DNA from: an uncultured Shewanella sp.
Lineage (GTDB): Bacteria; Pseudomonadota; Gammaproteobacteria; Enterobacterales; Shewanellaceae
DNA length: 53,683 bases
Direction of reading: 5' to 3'
Assembly: GCF_947495455.1 (NCBI RefSeq)
Contig: NZ_CANLZC010000029.1
Location: forward strand, 1 to 53,683
The translations under genes and the position numbers were made by a program. This document shows, in pieces, positions 1 through 8,483 of the stretch; the stretch's first letter is position 1; the number at the start of each line of letters is the position of its first letter. The notes under the pieces are model-generated. The model saw only the letters and a list, made by a program, of their open reading frames with translations, had not been told where the DNA came from and did not search any database.

Positions 1-44
1 CATCTGTCTCGTTTTCGTACTGACAAGATCAGATCACAGAATGA

Positions 45-428
45 CCAAATGGTTCCTTAGATTTAAGCAACAACGCCGCATTAACCAGTAAAATAAATTT
101 ACAGTTACAAAAAGGAAACTGGAAAAGCTTAGCATATAAGGAAGCTGAAGAGTGCGGTGAAAAAAGTATCGCTTTACAAAAGTTTGTTATATCAGGAAGA
201 CAAAGGAATGATAATGTACTGATATATAAAGTAGATCAAACTAATGACTTTATAAATTTAATTGGAGATTTCATTTATAAAATTGAAGCCTTACTCAATG
301 ATCCTGCACCATTGTCGTCAAAGAATAGATGTAATGACGATAAGGTTTTTAAAGCTATTGAGGCTTATGTTGATAGTACTAGATTTCAAGAAGGTTGTTA
401 TATTATTCGGCCTGCTTATCATGATTAA
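45..428 (+). pseudogene. C-terminal remnant of an unidentified gene, no visible start
   Basis: An open frame of about 127 codons runs from just after a TGA at 42-44 to the TAA at 426-428. The translation looks protein-like, with segments such as KGNWKSLAYKEAEECGEKS and DKVFKAIEAYVDSTRFQEG, but it contains no ATG or GTG and no Shine-Dalgarno sequence, so it is probably the 3' part of a decayed or interrupted gene. I do not recognise the family. It lies just outside the csiV 3'-end repeat array and could be residual cargo of an element that inserted there; that is inference. The alternative is chance coding potential. Confidence 0.35.
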
Positions 429-498
429 TGAAGCGATAATGACCCCGTTTTGACTAGTTTGCCCAATCGAGTTTCCGAATAGGCAAGAAGCATTGATT

Positions 499-596
499 TT
501 AATATCCCGTTGATAATGTACTAGGTTGCGTCATTTTACGAATTTGCATGATCATGCCCATTATTTGAGTCGTGTGTGATCAAAATAATGGGCTTA
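499..596 (-). repeat. csiV 3'-end copy A
   Basis: Read on the minus strand, this copy keeps an open frame ending MTQPSTLSTGY and a stop. Relative to csiV it has six synonymous codon changes and one Ile-to-Met change. Its distal part, including the motif TATTTTGATCAC, also matches csiV, but there is extra sequence between. Confidence 0.8.
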
Positions 597-633
597 TACT
601 CACTAGTCCTAAGTAATTGGAAAAATAAATTTT

Positions 634-740
634 TTAATAACCTGTCGATAGCGTACTAGGCTGCGTCATTTTACGAATTTGAATGATCATGCCCATTATT
701 TGAGTCGTGTCTATCGTTAGTTTGAGGGCAAAATAATGGA
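634..740 (-). repeat. csiV 3'-end copy B
   Basis: The last 20 codons and the stop are identical to csiV itself. Upstream of them the copy diverges into sequence shared with copy C. Confidence 0.8.
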
Positions 741-807
741 CCCATATTTGCTAGTCTTTGGATCATGAATAGCTTTTTTAATAATCTGTCGATAATGAAC
801 CGTTCAA

Positions 808-915
808 CTAATATCCCGTTGATAATGTACTAGGTTGCGTCATTTTACGAATTTGCATGATCATGCCCATTATTTGAGTCGTGTCTATCGTTAATTTGAG
901 GGCAAAATAATGGGC
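808..915 (-). repeat. csiV 3'-end copy C
   Basis: Has the same synonymous variant pattern as copy A, ending in TAG instead of TAA. It contains the inverted repeat GCCCATTATTT/AAATAATGGGC. Confidence 0.8.
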
Positions 916-928
916 TGCTAACCGTTTA

Positions 929-1008
929 CCTAATAACCTGTTGATAGCGTACTGGACTGAGTTTATTTCATTTACGAATATAAATGCTTATGTCCAGTAC
1001 TTTTGTTT
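929..1008 (-). repeat. Diverged csiV 3'-end copy D with a new stem
   Basis: The terminal segment equivalent to STLSTGY plus stop is recognisable, but the middle has diverged. A perfect 9-base inverted repeat, GTACTGGAC at 949-957 and GTCCAGTAC at 992-1000, now closes the unit. Confidence 0.55.
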
Positions 1009-1119
1009 ACCCATTGATAATGAATAGACTTTTTAATATCCCATCGATATCATTATTTCGAATATGCTCTTCTTGCCCAATCGAGTTTTCGAATAGGCAA
1101 GAGGCATTAGGCATTGATT

Positions 1120-2064
1120 TTAATAACCTGTCGATAGCGTACTAGGCTGCGTCATTTTACGAATTTGAATGATCATGCCCATTTGGGGGTGATCAAAATA
1201 GTGGATCTCGCCACTACGTACGCGACGGTTTTGTTTAAGTGGAATGGCGTATAGAAAAGGGGTTGACTCTGTTTCGGTAAGCCCATTATTGATTTGATAA
1301 CCGTTAGCGGTGTCACTGAGATGGTCTTTAGTGACGAGGACTTGCTTAGTGCCTTCCTCCCTTAAGTTTAACGCCGCCTCTATGTATAAATAGTGATTAA
1401 GGTAAATGTTTAAGGTGCCATCGAGCTGCCAAACTGGGCCTTTGCTTGAATGATCATAAATATCTTGCATAAAATCAAAGCGGGGAATGTCGTCACTGCT
1501 TTGATTGACGCTAAGGGCTTGTCCATCATAATCATAGGCGTTTTCAAAATCGTGCCCAGCATAAAGGTGTAATGGCTTGGCTTGACTTCTTGGTTTCATG
1601 GCTTGTTGCCATGTCATATGCAATAAGCTGGTGGTGCCGGGTTGTCTGGCTATTTTTTTGATGATATCGCTAAATTGACTCTGGCTCTTAGCCAATAATA
1701 CGGGGCCATCGCCAGTGTAAGCCGTAGCAGGTTGAGGGGCGGCGATTTCAACCGGTAGGTTTTTTGGTGTATTGACATTGGAGCGGGTGGTTAATTGGGC
1801 GTTGCACTCATCACTATTGGTTGCCCAATCTTGAGAGCTGCAGCTGGTAAGGCCGTTGCGTACTGAGCTTAAATCGGTACTGGTGACAGGCGCGATTAAA
1901 TCAATTGCATTGTTGAGCTTGAGTGGTGTGACTTGAGTGGGCCACTGTTCAACACTGTTACTATTATGCTGATACACATAAATTTCAACTTCAAACCAAC
2001 GCTCATCTTCTGCATGAACACTCACAGATAATAAGCTAAGTAAAATAAGACTAAGTCGTAGCAC
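1120..2064 (-). CDS. csiV: CsiV-like periplasmic peptidoglycan-binding protein
   Basis: 314 residues with a signal peptide (about residues 1-18, LSLLSVSVHA then EDERWFEVEIYVYQ). The opening W-[FY]-E-V-E-[IV] segment, the length and the location directly downstream of mfd match the CsiV family (PF10972), which in Vibrio cholerae binds peptidoglycan and supports LpoA/PBP1A-dependent cell wall synthesis. Start is GTG at 2062-2064, two bases after the mfd stop, so the two genes are probably cotranscribed and translationally linked. The last 20 codons (MGMIIQIRKMTQPSTLSTGY) are the source or target of the repeat array downstream. It is unclear whether this C-terminus is ancestral or was replaced; comparison with other species would tell. 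Confidence 0.75.
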   Translation of the reverse strand: MLRLSLILLSLLSVSVHAEDERWFEVEIYVYQHNSNSVEQWPTQVTPLKLNNAIDLIAPVTSTDLSSVRNGLTSCSSQDWATNSDECNAQLTTRSNVNTPKNLPVEIAAPQPATAYTGDGPVLLAKSQSQFSDIIKKIARQPGTTSLLHMTWQQAMKPRSQAKPLHLYAGHDFENAYDYDGQALSVNQSSDDIPRFDFMQDIYDHSSKGPVWQLDGTLNIYLNHYLYIEAALNLREEGTKQVLVTKDHLSDTANGYQINNGLTETESTPFLYAIPLKQNRRVRSGEIHYFDHPQMGMIIQIRKMTQPSTLSTGY

Positions 2065-2066
2065 GT

Positions 2067-5000
2067 TTATTCTCCAAGACGATGTTGGGATAATTGCTCC
2101 AAGAGCAATTTAAGCAAGGCCAGCCTGTCTTGATAAGACTTCGACGGCAGATTGAATTTTAACTTAGCAGGGCCATCCATTCGATAAATTTGTGGCTGCT
2201 GCTGTAATAAACCGATAATAAAGCCAGGATCGATACTGTGATCATCATTAAACTCTAAGCTGCCACCTTTGGCGTGCATCTCAATTTTCTTGATCCCAAG
2301 CTCTGTGGCTTGATGCTTATAAAAACTTAATGCCAGTAGGTTTTTAGTGGGCTCAGGCAATAAACCAAAACGATCGATCAGTTCTACTTTGAGCTCATCA
2401 AGGGCTTTTTGACTGGTGCAGTTGGCTATGCGCTTATATAAAGATAAGCGAATATTCACATCGGCAACATAATCATCGGGTAATAAAGCGGGGATCCTCA
2501 GTTCGATTTCACTTTGATGTTTGAGCATATGTTCAAGGGAAGGCTCTTTGCCTTGCTTGAGGGATTTCACCGCATCTTCAAGCATTTCCATATACAGGCT
2601 AAAGCCGATTTTAGAAATATGGCCACTTTGCTCATCCCCTAATAGTTCACCCGCACCACGAATTTCTAAATCTTGTGTGGCGAGCATAAATCCTGCGCCT
2701 AAATCTTCAAGGGCACTAATGGCTTCAAGCCGTTTACGGGCATCTTTTGTTAAGCGTTTTGTGTGTGGCGTTAATAAATACGCATAGGCCTGATGATGAG
2801 AGCGGCCGACTCGACCTCGTAATTGATGTAATTGCGCCAAACCAAATTTGTCCGCTCGCTCTATAACAATGGTATTGGCAGAAGGCACATCAATGCCCGT
2901 TTCTATGATAGTGGTACAGACTAAGACATTAAAGCGCTGATGGTAAAAGTCTGACATGACTCGCTCCAGCTCTCGCTCGCGCATTTGTCCATGGGCGGTG
3001 ACGACTCTTGCTTCTGGCAATAAGTCCGCAATTTCAGCAGCTCTTTGCTCTATGGTCTCGACGCTGTTATGTAAAAAGTAAACTTGTCCGCCGCGGAGAA
3101 TTTCCCTTAATAAAGCTTCTCGAATCGTTGCATCGTCATACTCACGAATAAAGGTTTTGACTGCGAGTCGTTTGGCGGGAGGTGTGGCAATTATGGATAA
3201 ATCACGCATGCCTGACATGGCCATATTTAAGGTGCGTGGAATCGGCGTGGCCGTTAATGTGAGTATGTCCACATTGGCGCGTAGTGCTTTGATTTTTTCT
3301 TTTTGCCTTACGCCAAATCTATGCTCTTCATCGATAATGAGTAAGCCTAAGTTTTCAAATTTGGCATCAGATTGCAGTAATTTGTGCGTGCCTATGACCA
3401 CATCGACTTTGCCTGCTTCCAGTTCAAGCATGACGTTTTGTTGTTCTTTGGCGGTTTTAAAACGGGATAGCACTTCGACTTTAATGGGCCAGTCGGCAAA
3501 TCGGTCGCTGAAATTCTCAAAATGTTGTTGAGCGAGTAAGGTTGTAGGCACTAAAACGGCCACTTGTTTACCGTCATTTATGGCCACAAAGGCGGCACGC
3601 ATGGCGACTTCTGTTTTGCCAAAGCCCACATCACCACAGACGAGTCTATCCATGGCAATAGGAGAGCACATATCATTGAGCACGTCCTTGATAGCGGTTT
3701 CTTGATCCACGGTTTCTTCAAAGGGAAAACTACTGGCAAATTGTGCATATTCTTGTTCTTCCAGTTTACACGCATCCCCAGGTCGCGCTTGCCGTCTGGC
3801 ATAGACATCCAGAAGTTCGGCGGCAACATCACGGATTTTTTCAATGGCCTTACGTTTGGCTTTGGTCCAGCTCTCATTGCCCAGTTTATTGAGTGTGGCT
3901 TCTTCATCGGGCCCCACACTGTAGCGACTAATGAGATGCAAAGCGGCGACGGGAACATAGAGCTTGTCACCTCCAGCGTATTCAAGCACTAAGTATTCGG
4001 CGACAAGTCCACCCGTATCTAAGGTTTCGAGTCCTTGATAATGAGCAACGCCGTGATCAAGATGAACAATAGGCTGACCGACTTTGAGTTCCGCTAAATT
4101 TTTAATTAATGCATCATTGCTTATCTGTTTTTGTTTTTCACGGCGCCTGTGCTGAGAAATACGATGCCCAAAGAGCTCTGTTTCACAAATTAAGCTAAAA
4201 TCCTGATCCGAAGGTGGAGTGATAATGCATCCCTGAGAAAGCGGCGATACAATCAATGCCACGGGAGTCGGGTTAGCCAGATAATCATCGAAATGATCAA
4301 ATAAAGTGGGTTTTAATCCAATTTTACTCAAGAGTTCAACGATGGCCTGACGTCGTCCTTCCGATTCTGCACTGAAAAGTAAATTCACTTGAGTGCTGGC
4401 ATAGTTTTTGAGTGCTTCAAGGGGTTGTTTGAGTTTATGATTAGCGGTCAGCTCGGGTAATGAGGCCGTTTTAGCCTTGATGTGGGTACTGCTTATTTCC
4501 CCCGTTTTTAATTGCAATTGCGGCATGTGTTTAAATGCGGCAAAGACTTGCTCTGTTAATAGGTATAAGTCTTTTGGCGGCAATAAGGGACGAAGTGGAT
4601 CGACCCGCCGCTCTTCATAACGGGTTTGCACTTCTTTTAAATGATTATTGGCCGCTTGGGTTAGTTCCCCTAATGCAATGAGTTGTGTTTGTTTAGGTAA
4701 ATAATCAAATAAGCTGGCGGTTTCATCGAAAAAGAGGGGGAGATAATTTTCAATGCCAGCAGGTAAGGTATTTTTACTGACCATTTGATAAACGGAGCCC
4801 GGCTCTTTGACTAATACCTCAAATTGACGACGATAACGTTGCCTAAATCCTTCAATGGCCTTGTTATCGGTTGGAAACTCTTTTGCCGGTAATAAACGAA
4901 TACGGTCAATTTCTTCATTAGAGCGTTGAGTTTCAGGATCAAAATGCCGAATTGATTCGACTTCATCGTCGAATAATTCAATGCGAAACGGCTTGTTGGA

Positions 5001-5540
5001 ACCCATAGGAAAGATGTCAATGATGGCGCCTCTGACAGCAAATTCACCGTGTTCATAGACCTGCTCCACTAAATGATACCCTGTATCGACTAACTGTTGT
5101 CGCATGTCACTTAAATGATAGGTATCGCCTTTTTGGAGCATCAATACATTACCACTTAAAAACGTTTTTGGCGGTAAACGCACCATTAGAGTGGCCATTG
5201 GTACGATGACAAGCCCCTGCTTAGCTTGCAGTAATTGTGATAAAGTAGCCAGACGCTGAGAGATCAGATCTCGATGAGGGGAAAAGGCATCATAAGGTAG
5301 GGTTTCTCTATCAGGGAATAGCCAAATAGGCAGTTTTTTTTCTTTGAGTAAATAACTCAGCTCAGCTTCAAGTGCAATGGCGCTAGGCGTATCATGAGTG
5401 ACAACAAGTGTGAGTCCAGTGTATTGCTGAGCAATGTTGGCAAGGGTAATAGCCTGTGCAGCGCCAATTGGCGTTCTCAAGGTTTGAACTTGAGGCGCCG
5501 CTTTAACGCCTGGTGGGGTTAATATTGAGAATGCATTCAT
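2067..5540 (-). CDS. mfd: Transcription-repair coupling factor Mfd
   Basis: 1157 residues, close to the usual ~1150. Mfd removes RNA polymerase stalled at DNA lesions and recruits UvrA. Visible parts in order: N-terminal UvrB-like domains (residues 1-~330), RNA-polymerase interaction region with LKVGQPIVHLDHGVAHYQG (about 480-560), then RecG-like translocase motifs with Walker A GDVGFGKTE near residue 635, DEEH near 735, TATPIPRTL shortly after and QLRGRVGR near 900, and a C-terminal TRCF domain (about 1000-1157). Intact and unremarkable. csiV follows after two bases. Confidence 0.97.
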   Translation of the reverse strand: MNAFSILTPPGVKAAPQVQTLRTPIGAAQAITLANIAQQYTGLTLVVTHDTPSAIALEAELSYLLKEKKLPIWLFPDRETLPYDAFSPHRDLISQRLATLSQLLQAKQGLVIVPMATLMVRLPPKTFLSGNVLMLQKGDTYHLSDMRQQLVDTGYHLVEQVYEHGEFAVRGAIIDIFPMGSNKPFRIELFDDEVESIRHFDPETQRSNEEIDRIRLLPAKEFPTDNKAIEGFRQRYRRQFEVLVKEPGSVYQMVSKNTLPAGIENYLPLFFDETASLFDYLPKQTQLIALGELTQAANNHLKEVQTRYEERRVDPLRPLLPPKDLYLLTEQVFAAFKHMPQLQLKTGEISSTHIKAKTASLPELTANHKLKQPLEALKNYASTQVNLLFSAESEGRRQAIVELLSKIGLKPTLFDHFDDYLANPTPVALIVSPLSQGCIITPPSDQDFSLICETELFGHRISQHRRREKQKQISNDALIKNLAELKVGQPIVHLDHGVAHYQGLETLDTGGLVAEYLVLEYAGGDKLYVPVAALHLISRYSVGPDEEATLNKLGNESWTKAKRKAIEKIRDVAAELLDVYARRQARPGDACKLEEQEYAQFASSFPFEETVDQETAIKDVLNDMCSPIAMDRLVCGDVGFGKTEVAMRAAFVAINDGKQVAVLVPTTLLAQQHFENFSDRFADWPIKVEVLSRFKTAKEQQNVMLELEAGKVDVVIGTHKLLQSDAKFENLGLLIIDEEHRFGVRQKEKIKALRANVDILTLTATPIPRTLNMAMSGMRDLSIIATPPAKRLAVKTFIREYDDATIREALLREILRGGQVYFLHNSVETIEQRAAEIADLLPEARVVTAHGQMRERELERVMSDFYHQRFNVLVCTTIIETGIDVPSANTIVIERADKFGLAQLHQLRGRVGRSHHQAYAYLLTPHTKRLTKDARKRLEAISALEDLGAGFMLATQDLEIRGAGELLGDEQSGHISKIGFSLYMEMLEDAVKSLKQGKEPSLEHMLKHQSEIELRIPALLPDDYVADVNIRLSLYKRIANCTSQKALDELKVELIDRFGLLPEPTKNLLALSFYKHQATELGIKKIEMHAKGGSLEFNDDHSIDPGFIIGLLQQQPQIYRMDGPAKLKFNLPSKSYQDRLALLKLLLEQLSQHRLGE

Positions 5541-5585
5541 GAAGTCGAGGTAAACCAGTCAATTGACAACAAATTGGGTGGCCAT

Positions 5586-5591
5586 AGTATA
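5586..5591 (-). promoter_or_regulatory. Possible -10 element for mfd-csiV
   Basis: On the minus strand a TATACT hexamer lies about 45 bases upstream of the mfd start in an otherwise AT-rich gap. No convincing -35 hexamer is seen at the right distance, so this is a weak assignment. Confidence 0.3.
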
Positions 5592-5696
5592 CCCAAATGA
5601 TGGGAATATACTATAGCTAACCTGAAGCTTAGCTTGCCTTCATGACAGAAAGTGCATCTGAATAAAGGCCCACTTTAACGAATGGGTCGTACCGTG

Positions 5697-6341
5697 TTAA
5701 GGGTGAAATTTGCGCTGTTTAAGTTGTTTTTGTTGCACATTTAAACTGGCTTTGACCAATTGCTCGATATCACCGTCTTGTATAATATTAAAGGTTAATT
5801 CGCTCATAAAAGACTTGGCATGCTCAGTCTCGGCGCTGTTATTGCTTGCCAAGGGAGCCATGTCAATGTGATTTTTTTCATTAGAATTAACAAGCGTGTT
5901 AACTTGGTTTGACTGAGTGACTTGGCCGAAACACATGATGGAAATAAGCTCCTCTTTGATAAAAAGTGTGACTTTATATTGCCCATTGAGAGGAAGGGGC
6001 ATCTCGCTTAACACTTGAATACCACTTCCGCCAAAACGTATGCCTTTAACGGCTTTTCCAGAGTGGGGTGTTTGTGCAAGGACATGTTGCAGTACTAAGT
6101 CTATTTTTCGCGATTGTAATTTTAAGTAGTCAATAATGGTTTGACTTTCATCATCTAAGTGACGCAGTTGCAATAAACAATCAGCTTCAAGGGCTTTGAC
6201 ATCACTCATGAGTTGCATACCTGTTGGAAGTAAATGATGCAACTGTGTTTCTGTAGGAAGTGGACGACCTTTGGGCCAAGTTTCGAGAAAAACCTCAAAG
6301 GAATGGGTGACACTAAAATAAGGTGTTGAGTCGGTGAACAA
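5697..6341 (-). CDS. PilZ-like domain protein
   Basis: 214 residues, no signal peptide, probably cytoplasmic. The middle part (about 95-150), with VKGIRFGGSGIQVLSE and PLNGQYKVTLFI, has the beta-strand pattern of an atypical PilZ domain as found in c-di-GMP effector proteins; the canonical RxxxR motif is not obvious. The N-terminal half is mostly helical. The C-terminal tail is rich in Gln and Lys. It lies between mfd and the divergent lolC gene, a place where I recall Shewanella carrying such a protein. Ligand and target are unknown; c-di-GMP binding would be inference from the family. Confidence 0.5.
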   Translation of the reverse strand: MFTDSTPYFSVTHSFEVFLETWPKGRPLPTETQLHHLLPTGMQLMSDVKALEADCLLQLRHLDDESQTIIDYLKLQSRKIDLVLQHVLAQTPHSGKAVKGIRFGGSGIQVLSEMPLPLNGQYKVTLFIKEELISIMCFGQVTQSNQVNTLVNSNEKNHIDMAPLASNNSAETEHAKSFMSELTFNIIQDGDIEQLVKASLNVQQKQLKQRKFHP

Positions 6342-6434
6342 GGCATTGCCTCTTGTTTTTATATCTATTCCCTCTATTATTGTTCCTATCTCTATGATTT
6401 AGCAAGGCTGTACGATAAAAGTACAACATTGTCC

Positions 6435-7667
6435 ATGAATTTAAAATTACCTTTATACATAGGCTTTCGATACTGGAAAGCGAGAAAAACCAATAGCTTT
6501 GCTTCATTTATTACGCTTTTTTCTGTTTCTGGGATCTTATTGGGGGTTGCAGCACTGATTGTGGTGAGCTCAGTGATGAGTGGCCTAGAAGGTCAGTTAA
6601 AACAACGTATTTTGGGGGCGGTGCCTCAGCTGACTGTTCATGCAAATCACCCTTTAACGGATTGGAAAGCGCAAATAGAAAAATTGAAACAGTTACCCGG
6701 TGTGGTAGGCGCGACCCCCAGTGTTTCAACGCAAGCTATGGTGCAATCAGCCAATAATATTCGCGCCGTGCAAGTCTATGGTATTTATCCTCAATATGAA
6801 GATCCTTTACTGAATGTGGCGAAGCAGATCTATTCAGGAAACTTTGATGCGCTGAAGTCTAAGCAATATAAAGTGATTTTAGGAGGCGAGTTGGCGCGAT
6901 TGCTGGATGTATCAACAGGGGATAAGGTACGCTTATTAAGTGGCGATGGCGTGGTTTATTCGCCGTTAGGACCTATGCCAAGTCAGCGTAAATTTACCGT
7001 TGCGGGCATTTTTGAAATGGGCTCGCAGGTCGATGCCAGTGTGGCTTATATTTATTATGAAGATGCACAGCGTTTGATGAGGCAAACACCCGGGGAAGTG
7101 AAACAGCTAAGGTTATATTTAACCGATCCTTTTAGTGCGGCTCAGTTAGCACCTCAAGTGAAAGCCTTATTTGCTGAACAGGGCATTGAAGTGACCACAA
7201 CAGATTGGCGCCATACTTATGGTGATTTATTTAGTGCAGTGAAAATGGAAAAGAACATGATGTCGCTCATGCTTTGTCTGATTATTGCCGTGGCAGCGTT
7301 TAATATCGTATCAGCCTTGGTCATGATGGTGGTCGATAAAACCACGGATGTGGCAGTATTGAAAACCCAAGGCTTAGGCACAGGTCAGATTATGGGGATC
7401 TTTATTATTCAAGGTTCCTTGAACGCTGCGATTGGCCTGATTGGCGGAGTAGTGATTGGCCTGCTATTAACAACAAACTTAAATGAAATCACCCATATTC
7501 TAGGATTATCGATTTTAGGTGCCGGGCAACGTTTACCTGTGTTATTACAGACCCATCAATTATTAAGTATTGTGCTGGGAACCTTGGTGATTAGTGTGAT
7601 TGCGACAATTTATCCTGCAATGAAAGCGGCCCGTGTTGAGCCCGCTAGCGCATTGCGATATGAGTAA
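6435..7667 (+). CDS. lolC: Lipoprotein-releasing system permease LolC-type
   Basis: About 410 residues. It is one of two related inner-membrane permeases of the LolCDE ABC transporter that extracts mature lipoproteins from the inner membrane and hands them to LolA. N-terminal membrane segment (~20-45, SFASFITLFSVSGILLGVAALIVVSSVMSG), a periplasmic MacB-like domain (~50-265), then three C-terminal membrane segments. The open frame extends two codons upstream to a TTG at 6429, but ATG at 6435 is preferred; no strong Shine-Dalgarno sequence precedes either. First gene of lolC-lolD-lolE. Confidence 0.93.
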   Translation: MNLKLPLYIGFRYWKARKTNSFASFITLFSVSGILLGVAALIVVSSVMSGLEGQLKQRILGAVPQLTVHANHPLTDWKAQIEKLKQLPGVVGATPSVSTQAMVQSANNIRAVQVYGIYPQYEDPLLNVAKQIYSGNFDALKSKQYKVILGGELARLLDVSTGDKVRLLSGDGVVYSPLGPMPSQRKFTVAGIFEMGSQVDASVAYIYYEDAQRLMRQTPGEVKQLRLYLTDPFSAAQLAPQVKALFAEQGIEVTTTDWRHTYGDLFSAVKMEKNMMSLMLCLIIAVAAFNIVSALVMMVVDKTTDVAVLKTQGLGTGQIMGIFIIQGSLNAAIGLIGGVVIGLLLTTNLNEITHILGLSILGAGQRLPVLLQTHQLLSIVLGTLVISVIATIYPAMKAARVEPASALRYE

Positions 7668-7754
7668 TTAAGCTTTTGTAGAAAGAAGTCAGAGTTTTTT
7701 TGAAATTGAAAATTTAAGTTGTCACTCAATGGGTGATAAGAAACGAGTCCTAAG

Positions 7755-8483
7755 ATGAAGCCAGAAATTTTATTAGATGTGAGTCGAGTGAGTAAAGTGT
7801 ATACGGAAGGCCGTCTTGAGACCAAAGTATTGCATCAAGTGGATTTACAAGTGTTTAAAGGTGAGCAGCTTGCCATTGTCGGAAGCTCGGGCTCTGGAAA
7901 AAGCACTTTATTGCATATCATAGGAACCTTAGACAGTCCCAGTGAAGGCCAAGTGCTATTGGAAGGAGAAGATATCTATGGGCTATCGAATAAGCGCCAA
8001 GCTCGATTAAGAAATACCGATTTAGGCTTTATTTATCAGTTCCATCATTTGTTACCTGAATTTTCTGCCCTTGAGAATGTGGCGATGCCGGGATTTATTG
8101 AGGGAAGACCTCGTCAGCAAGTACTCCTTGAGGCAAAAGCCTTACTGTCGAGAGTTGGACTTGAACATAGACTTAATCACACTCCAGCCGAAATGTCGGG
8201 AGGAGAGCGTCAACGTGTTGCCATTGCTCGCGCGTTAATTAACAAACCTAAGTTAGTGCTAGCCGATGAGCCTACGGGGAATTTAGACGCGAAAAGTGGT
8301 GAAGATGTGTATGTACTCATTAAAGAGTTGGCGCAGCAGCTAGGAACGGCTTTTGTTGTTGTGACTCATGATCTTCAGTTGGCGGCAAGAATGGATAGAC
8401 AATTGCACATGAAAGATGGTCATTTGAGTCAGTTAGATGCTGTCAATGGCGTCGCGCATATTCAAGCAGGTGATAACACATGA
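7755..8483 (+). CDS. lolD: Lipoprotein-releasing system ATPase LolD
   Basis: 242 residues, ABC ATPase of the MacB/LolD type. Walker A GSSGSGKST at about 43-51, the Q-loop region with DLGFIYQFHHLLPEF as in LolD, ABC signature MSGGERQR at about 146, Walker B LVLADEPTGNLD and the switch histidine in VVTHD. It powers lipoprotein extraction by the two permeases. Its 3' end overlaps lolE by four bases (ATGA), giving translational coupling. An 87-base gap separates it from lolC. Confidence 0.96.
   Translation: MKPEILLDVSRVSKVYTEGRLETKVLHQVDLQVFKGEQLAIVGSSGSGKSTLLHIIGTLDSPSEGQVLLEGEDIYGLSNKRQARLRNTDLGFIYQFHHLLPEFSALENVAMPGFIEGRPRQQVLLEAKALLSRVGLEHRLNHTPAEMSGGERQRVAIARALINKPKLVLADEPTGNLDAKSGEDVYVLIKELAQQLGTAFVVVTHDLQLAARMDRQLHMKDGHLSQLDAVNGVAHIQAGDNT

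Larger units (their letters stand above)
458..1119. repeat. Array of diverged copies of the csiV 3' end
   Basis: At least three clear copies and one diverged copy of a roughly 100-base unit lie downstream of csiV. Each matches the last 20 codons and stop of csiV on the minus strand. The hairpin region immediately downstream of csiV (1074-1119, stems CTTGCC/GGCAAG) is also duplicated at 458-499. Between the units are inverted repeats, for example GCCCATTATTT at 556-566 with AAATAATGGGC at 583-593. No standalone gene is visible here. Confidence 0.85.

Noticed and set aside
262..453. 63-codon ORF on the plus strand
   Set aside because: It overlaps, in another frame, the more protein-like remnant at 45-428 and runs into the repeat area; composition looks like chance.
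458..1119. CRISPR array
   Set aside because: Repeats are about 100 bases, irregularly spaced, diverged and partly coding; there are no unique spacers of constant size.
3157..3992. ORFs of 124-142 codons opposite or within mfd
   Set aside because: They lie entirely within the conserved mfd helicase coding region and have no independent support.
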